Notes: generated by a model from the letters alone, not told the origin. A stretch of 57,929 bases of DNA from Jiangella anatolica (GCF_003236295.1 NZ_POTW01000034.1:1-57929), one strand, 5' to 3'. Numbered from the stretch's first letter, positions 24,907 through 32,953 are shown. Translations and numbers: made by a program.

Positions 24907-25533
24907 CTAGCGCCGGCTCGGCGGTTCCGCGCGGCCACCGCCCGGCTGCCACAGGACGTCGCCGGCGGCCCGGTTGGCGTAGCGGGCCAGGATGAACAGC
25001 AGATCGGAGAGCCGGTTGAGGTAGGTGGCGGTGAGCGGGTTGACGCCGTCGATGTCGCCGCTGCCGTACTCCTCGACCGCCCGCCAGGCCGATCGCTCCG
25101 CTCGCCGCACGACGGTGGTGGCGACGTGCAGCTGCGCGGCCGTGACGGTGCCGCCGGGCAGGATGAACGACGTCAGCTTCGGCACCTCGGCGTTGTAACG
25201 GTCGCAGTCGGCCTCCAGCTCCTCGATCCAGGCGGCCTGGACCCGCAGCGGCGGGTGCTCGTACTCGGGCTTCAGCGGCACGCAGAGGTCGGCGCCGACG
25301 TCGAAGAGGTCGTTCTGGACCCGCTGCAGCACGGCCAGCACGTCGGGGCCGAGGTCGCCGCCGCCGGCGCCGGAGCGCTCCAGCGCGATCGCCACCCCGA
25401 TGGCCGCGTTGGCCTCGTTGGCGTCGGCGTACGCGGCCAGCCGCGGGTCGGTCTTGCGGGTGCGGCTGAAGTCGCCCAGCCCGGTCGTGCCGTCGTCGCC
25501 GGTGCGGGTGTAGATCCTCGTCAGCCTCACCAT
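24907..25533 (-). CDS. Cob(I)alamin adenosyltransferase, PduO type
   Basis: This 208-residue protein adenosylates cob(I)alamin or cobyrinic acid a,c-diamide from ATP, giving coenzyme B12. The signature set is intact: YTRTGDDGTTGLGDFSRT at the ATP-binding N-terminus, LQRVQNDLFDVGADL, SFILPGG, RRAERSAWRA and the C-terminal NRLSDLLFILARYAN. It starts from an apparently leaderless promoter shared head to head with the FetB-like gene. No other cobalamin genes are nearby. Confidence 0.94.
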   Translation of the reverse strand: MVRLTRIYTRTGDDGTTGLGDFSRTRKTDPRLAAYADANEANAAIGVAIALERSGAGGGDLGPDVLAVLQRVQNDLFDVGADLCVPLKPEYEHPPLRVQAAWIEELEADCDRYNAEVPKLTSFILPGGTVTAAQLHVATTVVRRAERSAWRAVEEYGSGDIDGVNPLTATYLNRLSDLLFILARYANRAAGDVLWQPGGGRAEPPSRR

Positions 25534-25555
25534 GTCCCCACACTACGGTGACGAG
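25534..25555. promoter_or_regulatory. Compact divergent leaderless promoter pair
   Basis: Only 22 bp separate two divergent ATG codons. On the plus strand TACGGT (25544-25549) stands six bases before the FetB-like ATG. On the minus strand TAGTGT (25545-25540) stands six bases before the adenosyltransferase ATG. Both fit TANNNT, and they share the central TA. Each transcript would be leaderless, and the two polymerases would compete. Confidence 0.5.
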
Positions 25556-26311
25556 ATGTCCTCGACTCTGCTGCCGGTCGGTCCGGGTCTCGTCGTCACG
25601 ATGGTGGTTCTCGTCGTGGTCGCCGTCGCCGTGAGCGCCGTCGCGCACCTCGGCCACGACCGCGCGGTGGTGACGGCGGCCGTGCGGGCGGTCGTCCAGC
25701 TCGCCGCCGTCGCGCTGGTGCTGGCCGCCGTCGTCGAGGTAGAGCCGCTGACGGCCGCGTTCCTGCTGGTGATGCTCGCGACGGCGACGGTGACCGCGGG
25801 GCGCCGGATCACCAGCGACCGGTCCTGGTGGCGGGCGGTCGTGCCGGTGGCGGCCGGTCCGCTGCTGGTGGTGACGGCCCTGCTGGCCGTCGGCGTCCTG
25901 CCGACGACGCCGCTGGCGGTGATCGCGGTCGCCGGGATCCTGATCGGCGGCGCGATGACGGCGTCCGCGCTGGCCGGACGGCGCGCGCTGGACGAGCTGG
26001 AGACGCGACGGGGTGAGGTGGAGGCCGCGCTGTCGGTCGGCCTGTTGCCGCGCGACGCCGCGCTGGAGATCGCCCGGCCGCAGGCGGCGACGGCGCTGAT
26101 CCCGGCGCTGGACCAGACCCGCACCGTCGGTCTGGTGGTGCTGCCGGGCGCGTTCGTCGGCATGCTCATCGGCGGCGCCGACCCGATCCAGGCCGGCGCC
26201 GTTCAGCTGTTCGTGCTGATCGGACTGCTGGCGGTCGAGACGGCCGCCGTCGCGCTCACGATCGAACTGGTTGCCCGCGGCGCGATCGTCCGGCCGGCAG
26301 CCGGGCACTGA
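25556..26311 (+). CDS. FetB/UPF0014-family ABC transporter permease, orphan
   Basis: The 251-residue membrane protein has about seven helices and the UPF0014 core: RAVVQLAAVALVLAAV early, GAMTASALAGRRALDELETRRGEVEAALS with GLLPRDAA after it, and DQTRTVGLVVLPGAFVGMLIGGADPIQAG late. In E. coli the family member FetB pairs with the ATPase FetA in iron export. No ATP-binding partner is encoded beside it here. Its 3' end overlaps the convergent small membrane gene by 56 bp. Confidence 0.87.
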   Translation: MSSTLLPVGPGLVVTMVVLVVVAVAVSAVAHLGHDRAVVTAAVRAVVQLAAVALVLAAVVEVEPLTAAFLLVMLATATVTAGRRITSDRSWWRAVVPVAAGPLLVVTALLAVGVLPTTPLAVIAVAGILIGGAMTASALAGRRALDELETRRGEVEAALSVGLLPRDAALEIARPQAATALIPALDQTRTVGLVVLPGAFVGMLIGGADPIQAGAVQLFVLIGLLAVETAAVALTIELVARGAIVRPAAGH

Positions 26312-26510
26312 CCCGCGTCAGCGCCGGCACGACGAGGTAGACGGCGACCGGCACGACCAGCAGCGTCAGCACCAGCGTGCTCAGCGGCGTCGGCAGGTCG
26401 CCGGTGAGCGGGCGGAGCAAGAACTGCCCGAGCGTCACGAGCGGGTAGATGGCCAGCCAGATGATCACGGCGCGGCGGTGGACGGAGGGTGGACGGTTTT
26501 CCAACTGCAT
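26256..26510 (-). CDS. Small two-helix membrane protein
   Basis: This 84-residue protein (MQLENRPPSVHRRAVIIW at the start) has two predicted transmembrane helices (about residues 15-32 and 40-62) and a basic C-terminus. It resembles the membrane tail seen after antibiotic biosynthesis monooxygenase domains (AIYPLVTLGQFLL...VPVAVYLVVPALTRV). A palindromic operator overlaps its start codon and a TetR gene is divergent from it, so it is probably the TetR target. The gene overlaps the 3' end of the FetB-like gene. The function is unknown. Confidence 0.7.
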   Translation of the reverse strand: MQLENRPPSVHRRAVIIWLAIYPLVTLGQFLLRPLTGDLPTPLSTLVLTLLVVPVAVYLVVPALTRVSARLPAGRSRRGQPVRS

Positions 26511-26556
26511 GGTTGGAGTTTGCGCCAGTCGGCCGCAAAAAGCAACTAGACGGTTG
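26500..26556. promoter_or_regulatory. Two palindromic TetR operator candidates
   Basis: TCCAAC-N6-GTTGGA (26500-26517) overlaps the small membrane gene's start. CAAC-N6-GTTG (26543-26556) lies upstream of the TetR gene. Both share the CAAC-N6-GTTG core, 41 bp apart, in the region between the two divergent genes. Binding by the adjacent TetR would control both. Confidence 0.6.
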
Positions 26557-26576
26557 GAGATTGCTACGGTGCTGTC

Positions 26577-27158
26577 ATGCCGTGGGACACCGAGGCGACC
26601 CGTCGCCGCCTCCTGGACGCCGCCGTCGAGGAGTTCGCCGAGTACGGGCCTGCCGGCGCCCGCGTCGACCGCCTCGCCCGGTCCGCCGGCGTCAACAAGG
26701 AGCGCATCTACCAGTACTTCGGCGACAAGGACGGGCTGTTCCGGGCCGTGCTGACACAGGAGCTCCAGCGCCTCGCCGAGGCCGTCCCGCTCACGCCGGA
26801 GCAGGCCGGCGACCTCGGCGACTACGCCGGGCGGCTGTTCGACCACCACACCGACCACCCGCACCTCCTCCGGCTGCTGCACTGGGAGGGCCTGGTCAGC
26901 GGCGGCGAGGTCGTCGCCGAGACGAAGCGGGCGATGCATCTGCAGGAGAAGGTCGCGGCGGTCGCCGACGCACAGCGGCGCGGGCTGGTGACCGGCGCGG
27001 TCGGCGCCGGTCAGCTGCTCTACGGCCTCATGGCGCTGGTCGACTGGTGGTTCGTCGTGCCGCACGTCGCCCGGATGACGGTCGGCGCCGACGGCCTGGA
27101 CCGCGCGACGCAACGGGCCGCCGTCGTCGAGCTGGCCCGCCGGATGACCGCGCCCTGA
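26577..27158 (+). CDS. TetR/AcrR family transcriptional regulator
   Basis: The 193-residue protein has a typical TetR DNA-binding domain (RRRLLDAAVEEFAEYGPAGARVDRLARSAGVNKERIYQYFGDK, residues about 7-50) and a helical ligand-binding C-terminus. ATG at 26577 is used. It is divergent from the small membrane protein, with two matching palindromes between them. Autorepression and control of the membrane gene is the simplest reading. Confidence 0.9.
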   Translation: MPWDTEATRRRLLDAAVEEFAEYGPAGARVDRLARSAGVNKERIYQYFGDKDGLFRAVLTQELQRLAEAVPLTPEQAGDLGDYAGRLFDHHTDHPHLLRLLHWEGLVSGGEVVAETKRAMHLQEKVAAVADAQRRGLVTGAVGAGQLLYGLMALVDWWFVVPHVARMTVGADGLDRATQRAAVVELARRMTAP

Positions 27159-27191
27159 CCGGCCCGAACCGCTCTGCGGCGTGTCGTCAAG

Positions 27192-27330
27192 GTGATCCTT
27201 CCCACGCCACAACGCTGGGAACAACCACGGACATCGGGTAGTTTCAGGTACTGGCGACAGCCCTTCGGGGCTCTCGCTGGGCGGCGGGCCGTGGTAACCC
27301 CGGGTCCCACTTATAGCCGCTACGAGCGGC
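27192..27330 (+). other. Structured intergenic region between TetR and LysR genes
   Basis: Several stems follow each other here. TTCCCA/TGGGAA (27199-27204, 27216-27221) comes first. ACCACGG/CCGTGGT (27224-27230, 27289-27295) encloses a hairpin GCGACAGCCC-TTCG-GGGCTCTCGC (27254-27277, one mismatch, TTCG tetraloop). GCCGCT-ACG-AGCGGC (27316-27330) ends it. The whole resembles a folded RNA leader or terminator. No known riboswitch family is evident to me. Confidence 0.4.
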
Positions 27331-27394
27331 CGTTGCGCCGAGAGGCGTTCCCGGCCCGGCGCCCGAACCATCCCGCGTAGGCCACACTGGCTGC

Positions 27395-28324
27395 GTGGAG
27401 CTCAGGCAGTTGGAGTACTTCGTCGCCGTCGCGCACGAGAAGAGCTTCACGCTGGCGGCGAAGCGACTGCACGTCGTCCAGAGCGCCGTCTCCGCGGCCA
27501 TCGCCGCGCTGGAGAAGGACCTCAAGGTCACCCTGTTCGAGCGCAACGCGCAGCGGGTGGTGCTGACCGAGGCCGGCGCGGCCCTGCTGCCGGAGGCGCT
27601 GGCGGTGCAGGACGCCGTCCAGGGCGCGCACGACGTCGTCGACGAGCTCGGCAGCGGCCTGCGCGGCCGGGTCCGGATGGCGATGCTCGGCGGTCTGGCG
27701 CTGATCGACCTTCCCGCCGTCGCGGGCCTGTTCCGGGCCCGCTACCCCGGTGTGGAGCTGCAGCTGCGGGTCGAGGCGAGTGGGTCGTCGGGCAACCTGG
27801 CGGCGCTGCTGGCCGGCGACTGCGACGTCGCGCTCCTGGCCCTGAGCGGGCCGGCGCACCCGGATCTGGCCACGTGGGAACTGGTCCGCGTGCCGAACGT
27901 GCTGGCGGTGCCGGTGCGGCACCGGCTGGCCCGGCGCCGCCGGGTGATCCTGGCCGATCTCGCCGACGAGAGCTTCGTCGACTTCCCACCCGGCTTCACG
28001 AACCGCGCGATCGCGGACCAGGTGTTCGAGGCCGCCGGCCTCTCCCGTCGCATCGCCGTCGAGGTGGCCGGCGTCGACGAGGCCGCCGCGTTCGTCCGCC
28101 ACGAGGTGGGCGTCGCGCTGCTGCCCGAGTACGCGGCCCGGCTCACGGACGGGGTGCGCGTGCTGCCGGTCGACGGGCAGTCGTTCGAGTGGGCCGTGCA
28201 CCTGGCGACCCTGCGCCGGCGCCGGCCGCCCGCGGCGCTGCGGGCGCTGCTGGGGCTGGTGACGCAGCACGTCCGGTTGCTCGACGGCACGGTCGCCGGC
28301 CGGGACTTGCATCGCGCGAACTGA
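27395..28324 (+). CDS. LysR family transcriptional regulator
   Basis: The 309-residue product has the LysR winged helix-turn-helix (MELRQLEYFVAVAHEKSFTLAAKRLHVVQSAVSAAI, residues 1-36) and a periplasmic-binding-like effector domain (about 90-300). It starts with GTG, which matches the family N-terminus exactly. It lies upstream of, and in the same direction as, the SDR-SDR-amidohydrolase operon. It is thus a candidate regulator, although LysR genes are more often divergent from their targets. Confidence 0.9.
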   Translation: MELRQLEYFVAVAHEKSFTLAAKRLHVVQSAVSAAIAALEKDLKVTLFERNAQRVVLTEAGAALLPEALAVQDAVQGAHDVVDELGSGLRGRVRMAMLGGLALIDLPAVAGLFRARYPGVELQLRVEASGSSGNLAALLAGDCDVALLALSGPAHPDLATWELVRVPNVLAVPVRHRLARRRRVILADLADESFVDFPPGFTNRAIADQVFEAAGLSRRIAVEVAGVDEAAAFVRHEVGVALLPEYAARLTDGVRVLPVDGQSFEWAVHLATLRRRRPPAALRALLGLVTQHVRLLDGTVAGRDLHRAN

Positions 28325-28376
28325 TCCTGGCATCGAAGAGATTCGTTTGTATTGATGCTTCTCGGATTCCACGATC

Positions 28377-28396
28377 GAGGTGTCAGCACACACCTC
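28377..28396. promoter_or_regulatory. Inverted repeat before the SDR operon
   Basis: GAGGTGT-CAGCAC-ACACCTC is a perfect 7-bp-arm palindrome twenty bases upstream of the first SDR start. It may be an operator for the LysR product or part of the leader. A GGAAGG ribosome binding site follows it. Confidence 0.45.
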
Positions 28397-28416
28397 AGAT
28401 CCGGAAGGACCCGGTC

Positions 28417-29157
28417 ATGACCGACCAGAACACACCTCGCGTCGCGATCGTCACGGGCGGCTCGCGCGGCATCGGCCGCGAGACCGCCGCCCGGCTGGGC
28501 CGCGAGGGCTATGCCGTCGGCGTCACCTATGGCGGCTCGAAGGACGAGGGCGAGCAGGCGGCCGCCGAGGTCGTCGCCGCGGGCGGGCAGGCCATCGCCG
28601 TCCAGGCCGACGTCGCCGACGAGCACTCCGTCGCCGCCCTCTTCGACGAGGTCGAGCGGGCCTTCGGCGGCGTCGACGTCGTCGTCAACGCCGCCGGCAT
28701 CATGCGGCTCGCGCCGCTGGCCGACCTCGACCTCGCCGAGCTCGACGCCCACCTGCGCACCAACGTCCGCGGGACCTTCGCCGTCGACCAGCAGGCCGCC
28801 CGCCGGCTGCGTCGGGGCGGCGCCATCGTCAACGTGTCCAGTTCGCTGACGCGGTTCTCGCGACCCGGCTACGCCGCCTACGCGGCCAGCAAGGGCGCCG
28901 TCGAGGCGATCACGCTGATCCTGGCCCGCGAGCTGCGGGGCCGGGACATCACTGTCAACGCCGTCGCGCCCGGCCCCACCGCGACCGCGCTGTTCCTCGA
29001 CGGCAAGCCGCAGGAGCTGCTCGACCGGCTGGCCGCCGAGGCGCCGCTGGAGCGCATCGCCGAGCCGTCGGACATCGCCGAGGTCATCGCGTTCCTGGCC
29101 GGACCGGCGCGCTGGGTCAACGGCCAGACGCTGTACGCGAACGGCGGTGCGATCTGA
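28417..29157 (+). CDS. SDR-family oxidoreductase (classical)
   Basis: The 246-residue protein is a classical short-chain dehydrogenase. It has a cofactor motif TGGSRGIG (residues about 12-19), NAAG (about 90), catalytic Ser in NVSSS, and YAAYAASKG holding the Tyr-x-x-x-Lys pair (about 152-160). The C-terminus fits the usual lid (PGPTATALF). ATG at 28417 is preceded by GGAAGG. It is first in a coupled operon with a second SDR and an amidohydrolase. The substrate is unknown; keto-acyl and ring-hydroxyl compounds are common for the family. Confidence 0.92.
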   Translation: MTDQNTPRVAIVTGGSRGIGRETAARLGREGYAVGVTYGGSKDEGEQAAAEVVAAGGQAIAVQADVADEHSVAALFDEVERAFGGVDVVVNAAGIMRLAPLADLDLAELDAHLRTNVRGTFAVDQQAARRLRRGGAIVNVSSSLTRFSRPGYAAYAASKGAVEAITLILARELRGRDITVNAVAPGPTATALFLDGKPQELLDRLAAEAPLERIAEPSDIAEVIAFLAGPARWVNGQTLYANGGAI

Positions 29158-30038
29158 TGGGCACGATCCTCATCAGCGGCGCGTCCAGCGGCTTCGGCGC
29201 ACTCACCGCCCGCGCCCTGGCCGACGCCGGCCACACCGTCTACGCGGGGATGCGCGACGTCGCCGGCCGCAACGCCACCGCGGCGGCCGAGGCGCGGGCC
29301 TACGCCGGCGGCACGTTGCGCGCCGTCGAGCTCGACGTCAGCTCCGACGAGTCCGCCCGGCAGGCCGTGGCGACCGTCGTCGGCGAGCAGGGCCGGCTGG
29401 ACGTCCTGCTCCACAACGCCGGTCACATGGTCACCGGCCCGGCCGAAGCGTTCACGCCCGAGCAACTCGCCCAGCTCTACGACACGAACGTCGTCGGCAC
29501 CCAGCGGCTCAACCGCGCCGCCCTGCCCGTGCTGCGCCGGCAGCACGACGGCCTGGTCGTCTGGGTCGGCAGTTCCAGCACCCGCGGCGGTACCCCGCCG
29601 TATCTGGCGCCGTACTTCGCGGCGAAGGCCGGGATGGACGCGCTGGCCCAGAGCTACGCGCTGGAGCTGTCGCGGTTCGGCATCGAGACCACCATCGTGG
29701 TCCCCGGCGCGTTCACCAAGGGCACCAACCACTTCGCGCACAGCGGCTCGCCGGCCGACATCGCCGTCGCCGCCGAGTACGAGGAGCGCTACGCCGGCCT
29801 GATGGACGACGTCAGGCAGCGGCTCGCCGGGCTCGAGCCGGAGTGGGCCGACGTCGCCGACGTCGCCCGGGCCATCGTCGACGTCGTCGGCGCCGAGAAG
29901 GGCCGCCGCCCGTTCCGCGTCCACATCGACCCCTCCGACGACGGCTCGGTCGCCGTCAACGCCGTCGCCGACCGCATCCGCGCCGACTTCCTGCTGCGGA
30001 TCGGCCTGTCCGACCTGCTGCACCCGAGCGTCTCGTGA
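29157..30038 (+). CDS. SDR-family NAD(P)-dependent oxidoreductase
   Basis: This 293-residue SDR has the cofactor motif SGASSGFG (residues 7-14), HNAGH (about 90), SSSTRGG and the catalytic pair in YLAPYFAAKAGMD. The C-terminus is longer than in classical SDRs (VEELDV-type insert and a PFRVHIDPSDDG tail). The start overlaps the previous stop (TGATG). Functional coupling with the neighbouring SDR and amidohydrolase suggests consecutive steps in one pathway. Confidence 0.9.
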   Translation: MGTILISGASSGFGALTARALADAGHTVYAGMRDVAGRNATAAAEARAYAGGTLRAVELDVSSDESARQAVATVVGEQGRLDVLLHNAGHMVTGPAEAFTPEQLAQLYDTNVVGTQRLNRAALPVLRRQHDGLVVWVGSSSTRGGTPPYLAPYFAAKAGMDALAQSYALELSRFGIETTIVVPGAFTKGTNHFAHSGSPADIAVAAEYEERYAGLMDDVRQRLAGLEPEWADVADVARAIVDVVGAEKGRRPFRVHIDPSDDGSVAVNAVADRIRADFLLRIGLSDLLHPSVS

Positions 30039-30937
30039 CGCTCGTCGACGTGCACGCGCACTTCCTCACCGAGGAGTACGTGGCCGCGGCCGTGCGAGCC
30101 GGGCACCTCGCCCCCGACGGGATGCCCGGCTGGCCGCGGTGGTCGGTCTCGTCGCAGCTCGAGCTGATGGACCGGCACGGGATCTCGCGTGCCGTGCTGT
30201 CGGTCTCGTCGCCCGGCGTGCACTTCGGTGACGACGTCCGGGCCCGAGTGCTGGCCAGGCGGGTGAACGAGGCGGCCGCGGGACTGGCCGCCGAGCGGCC
30301 GGACCGGTTCGGGTTCCTCGCCGCGCTCCCGCTGCCCGACCTCGACGGCGCGCTGGCCGAGACCGGGCACGCGCTGGACCAGCTGGCGGCGTCCGGGGTG
30401 GCGGTGCTGACCAACGCCGCCGGCCGCTACCCCGGCGACCCGCGGCTGGAGCCGTTGTGGCGGTTCCTCGACGAGCGGGAGGCCGTGGTCCTGCTGCACC
30501 CGACCTCGCCGCCGAACTGGCGCGACGTCGCGCTGGACCGGCCCCGGCCGCTCATGGAGTTCGTGTTCGAGGGGGTGCGGGCGGTCGGCGACCTGGTGCT
30601 CTCCGGGGTGCTGACGCGCCATCCGCGGATCCGGTTCGTGGTCGGCGACGCCGGGTCGGTGCTGCCGCTGCTGGCGTCGCGGCTGGAGCTCCTCGCCGAC
30701 GACGGGGCCCGGCTCGCGGCGCAGCTGGACCGGCTGTGGGTCGATCTCGGGACGTCCGGCCTCTGGCCGTCGGGGTCCGAGCAGGTGGTCTACGGCAGCG
30801 GGTTCTGCTTCACGCCGGCGGCGGGGGTCGCCCGGCAGCTGAGCCGGCTGGACCGGGCCGGCGGCGACTGGCGTGCGACCACGACGGCGAACGCGGCGCG
30901 GCTGCTCGGCGATGTGCCGCTCGCCGCGCGGGGGTAG
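30035..30937 (+). CDS. Amidohydrolase 2 (ACMSD-like) family protein with missing metal ligands
   Basis: The 300-residue product resembles the ACMSD/amidohydrolase-2 TIM barrel: DVHAHF (residues 5-10) at the start, VLLHPTSPPNW in the middle, RFVVGDAGSVLPLLASRL and YGSGFCFTPA near the end. In active members the last two read HxGGxLPxLxxR and GSDxPF. Here the His and the catalytic Asp are replaced by Asp and Gly. GTG at 30035 overlaps the second SDR's stop. The altered site suggests changed or lost hydrolysis. Its stop lies one base from the convergent metallopeptidase stop. Confidence 0.8.
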   Translation: MTLVDVHAHFLTEEYVAAAVRAGHLAPDGMPGWPRWSVSSQLELMDRHGISRAVLSVSSPGVHFGDDVRARVLARRVNEAAAGLAAERPDRFGFLAALPLPDLDGALAETGHALDQLAASGVAVLTNAAGRYPGDPRLEPLWRFLDEREAVVLLHPTSPPNWRDVALDRPRPLMEFVFEGVRAVGDLVLSGVLTRHPRIRFVVGDAGSVLPLLASRLELLADDGARLAAQLDRLWVDLGTSGLWPSGSEQVVYGSGFCFTPAAGVARQLSRLDRAGGDWRATTTANAARLLGDVPLAARG

Positions 30938-30938
30938 G

Positions 30939-31289
30939 TCACGACCAGCCGAGCTCGTGCAGCCGCTCGTCGTCGATGCCGAAGTGGTGCGCGACCTCGT
31001 GCACGACGGTGATCAGCACCTCGTCGACGGCGTCGTCGCGGGTGTCGCAGATGCGCAGGATCGGCAGCCGGAACAGCCTGATCGTGTCCGGCAGCACGCC
31101 GGTGTACCACTCGCCGCGCTCGGTCAGCGGCGTACCCTCGTACAGCCCGAGGATGTCGGGCTCGTCGGCCGGCGCCTCGTCCTCGATCAGGATGACGACG
31201 TTGTTCATCATCTCGGCCAGTTCCGGCGGGATCTCGTCGATCGCCTCGGACACCAGCCGTTCGAACTCCGCCTCGGTCAGCTCCAGCAC
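30939..31289 (-). CDS. Small zincin-like metallopeptidase family protein
   Basis: This 116-residue protein of the short zincin-like group carries HEVAHHFGIDDERLHELG, which fits HExxHxxGxxDxRL, close to its C-terminus (about 98-115). The N-terminal half reads LTEAEFERLVSEAIDEIPPE and MMNNVVILIEDE, typical of the family. A GTG start at 31289 gives the usual family length; a longer upstream frame is not needed. The catalytic role is presumed only. It is divergent from the phosphoesterase gene. Confidence 0.85.
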   Translation of the reverse strand: MLELTEAEFERLVSEAIDEIPPELAEMMNNVVILIEDEAPADEPDILGLYEGTPLTERGEWYTGVLPDTIRLFRLPILRICDTRDDAVDEVLITVVHEVAHHFGIDDERLHELGWS

Positions 31290-31324
31290 GGCACCAGTCT
31301 CGCCTGCCGCGATGGGCGGAGCCG

Positions 31325-31340
31325 TTTCCGGGGGCGGAAA
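31325..31340. promoter_or_regulatory. Perfect inverted repeat between divergent genes
   Basis: TTTCCG-GGGG-CGGAAA lies in the 68-bp region between the metallopeptidase and phosphoesterase genes. It could be an operator or a short hairpin in either leader. Confidence 0.4.
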
Positions 31341-31357
31341 TGTGTTACCAACGAGAC

Positions 31358-32887
31358 GTGGAGGTAGCGACGGAGACGAGTCCGCCGGGGGACCCGGCGC
31401 CGCGCCGGGAGTGGCAGGACTACGCCCGCCCGGCGACCTGGCCACCGTGGCTGCGTCGCACGTTCACGCTGCTCAGCCCGGTCGCGCTGGCGCTCGTCGG
31501 CGCGTGGATCGCGTTGGCCGTCGCCGGCACCACGCAGGCCTACGTGGGGCCGCTGGCCATCGACGTCGCGTTCCGGCCGGCGTTCACCGGCGAGTCGGTC
31601 ATCGAGCTGGACCCCGTCGGCGCCGTCGTCCTGGACACCCACTCCGGACCGGTGCAGCTGAACATCTCCGTCCGCGAGGTCGACCTCGACGGCCTCAACG
31701 GCTACGTCAACGACCCGTACTCGCTGGCCGGCCTGGACGACCAGATCGGCGCCGGCATCCAGGACGTCATCGTCGACGCTGCGGTCCGGGCCGGCCTCAC
31801 GGCGGTCGTCGGCGGGACGCTGGCGGCGCTGCTGGTGCTGCGCTCGGTGCGGCGGACGGCGCTGGCGGCCGGCGTCGCCCTCGCCGCGGTGCTCGGCGGG
31901 TACGGGCTGACGGCGCTGACGTTCGACCCCGACGCCGTCCGGGAGCCGGCGTACACCGGGCCGCTGGCGGCCGCGCCGCAGCTGATCGGCAACGCCGAGG
32001 ACATCGCGACGAACTTCGACGCCTACGCCGACCAGCTGGCCGGCTTCGTCGCCAACGTCGCCGCCGTCTACGACACGACGCTGAACCTGGAGACGTTCCA
32101 GCCCAACGACGACACGATCCGCGTCCTGCACGTGTCGGACCTGCATCTCAACCCGGCCGCCTGGGACATCATCGACGCCGTCGCCGAGCAGTACGCCGTC
32201 GACGTCATCGTCGACAGCGGCGACATCGTCGACCAGGGGACGCCGCTGGAGAACTCCTACGTGCGCCCGATCGCCGACCTCGGCCGGCCCTACGTCTTCG
32301 TCAAGGGCAACCACGACTCCGTCGCCACCGCGGCCGCCGTCGCCGCCGCACCCAACGCCGTCGTCCTGGACGGCGAGCCGGCCGAGGTGGCCGGGCTGCG
32401 CTTCCTCGGCGCGCCGGACCCCCGGTTCACGCCGGACAAGTCCGTGCGCGGCGTCCCCGACGAGGTCATCCGCGAGGGCACCGAGGAGTTCGCCGACGAG
32501 GCGGCCGAGCTCGACCCGCCCCCGGACGTCATCGTCTACCACGACCCCAGCCACGCCGAGCTGTTCGACGGCATCGCGCCGCTGGTGCTGTCCGGCCACG
32601 CCCACAAGCGCGACACGTATGTCCTCGACGACGGCACGCGGGTCATGGTCCAGGGCTCCACCGGCGGCGCCGGGCTGCGCGGCCTACGTGACGAAGATCC
32701 CACTCCGGTCAATCTGTCGGTGCTCTACTTCGATCCGGAGACGAAAGGGCTCGTGGCCTGGGACGATCTGACCCTCGGCGGCCTCGGCCAGACCAGCGCC
32801 GAGATCGACCGCCACCAGGCCGGCGAGGACGACGGCGCAGCCCAGGGCCCCGAGGACCCGTCGCCAGCTCCCGATTTGGAGAACTGA
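31358..32887 (+). CDS. Membrane-anchored metallophosphoesterase
   Basis: The 509-residue protein has three hydrophobic segments (about residues 40-60, 140-165 and 170-190) and then a calcineurin-like phosphoesterase domain. Its metal motifs are VLHVSDLHLN (about 255), VDSGDIVDQG, KGNHDS (about 318-323), IVYHDPSH and VLSGHAHKRD (about 410-419). The domain probably faces outside. Substrate unknown. The C-terminal tail is acidic and Pro-rich. GTG at 31358 is chosen because the N-terminal charged stretch begins here. Confidence 0.87.
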   Translation: MEVATETSPPGDPAPRREWQDYARPATWPPWLRRTFTLLSPVALALVGAWIALAVAGTTQAYVGPLAIDVAFRPAFTGESVIELDPVGAVVLDTHSGPVQLNISVREVDLDGLNGYVNDPYSLAGLDDQIGAGIQDVIVDAAVRAGLTAVVGGTLAALLVLRSVRRTALAAGVALAAVLGGYGLTALTFDPDAVREPAYTGPLAAAPQLIGNAEDIATNFDAYADQLAGFVANVAAVYDTTLNLETFQPNDDTIRVLHVSDLHLNPAAWDIIDAVAEQYAVDVIVDSGDIVDQGTPLENSYVRPIADLGRPYVFVKGNHDSVATAAAVAAAPNAVVLDGEPAEVAGLRFLGAPDPRFTPDKSVRGVPDEVIREGTEEFADEAAELDPPPDVIVYHDPSHAELFDGIAPLVLSGHAHKRDTYVLDDGTRVMVQGSTGGAGLRGLRDEDPTPVNLSVLYFDPETKGLVAWDDLTLGGLGQTSAEIDRHQAGEDDGAAQGPEDPSPAPDLEN

Positions 32888-32905
32888 GCGCGTCCACCCT
32901 ATGCT
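32875..32905 (+). promoter_or_regulatory. Candidate promoter of the tRNA pair
   Basis: TTGGAG (32875-32880) and TATGCT (32900-32905) could be -35 and -10 elements, though a 19-bp spacing is long. They precede tRNA-Glu by about 48 bp. Confidence 0.35.
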
Positions 32906-32953
32906 TTCAACGTCCCGAACGGCGACGAGCCATGGGCCATGTCGTCAGATCTG

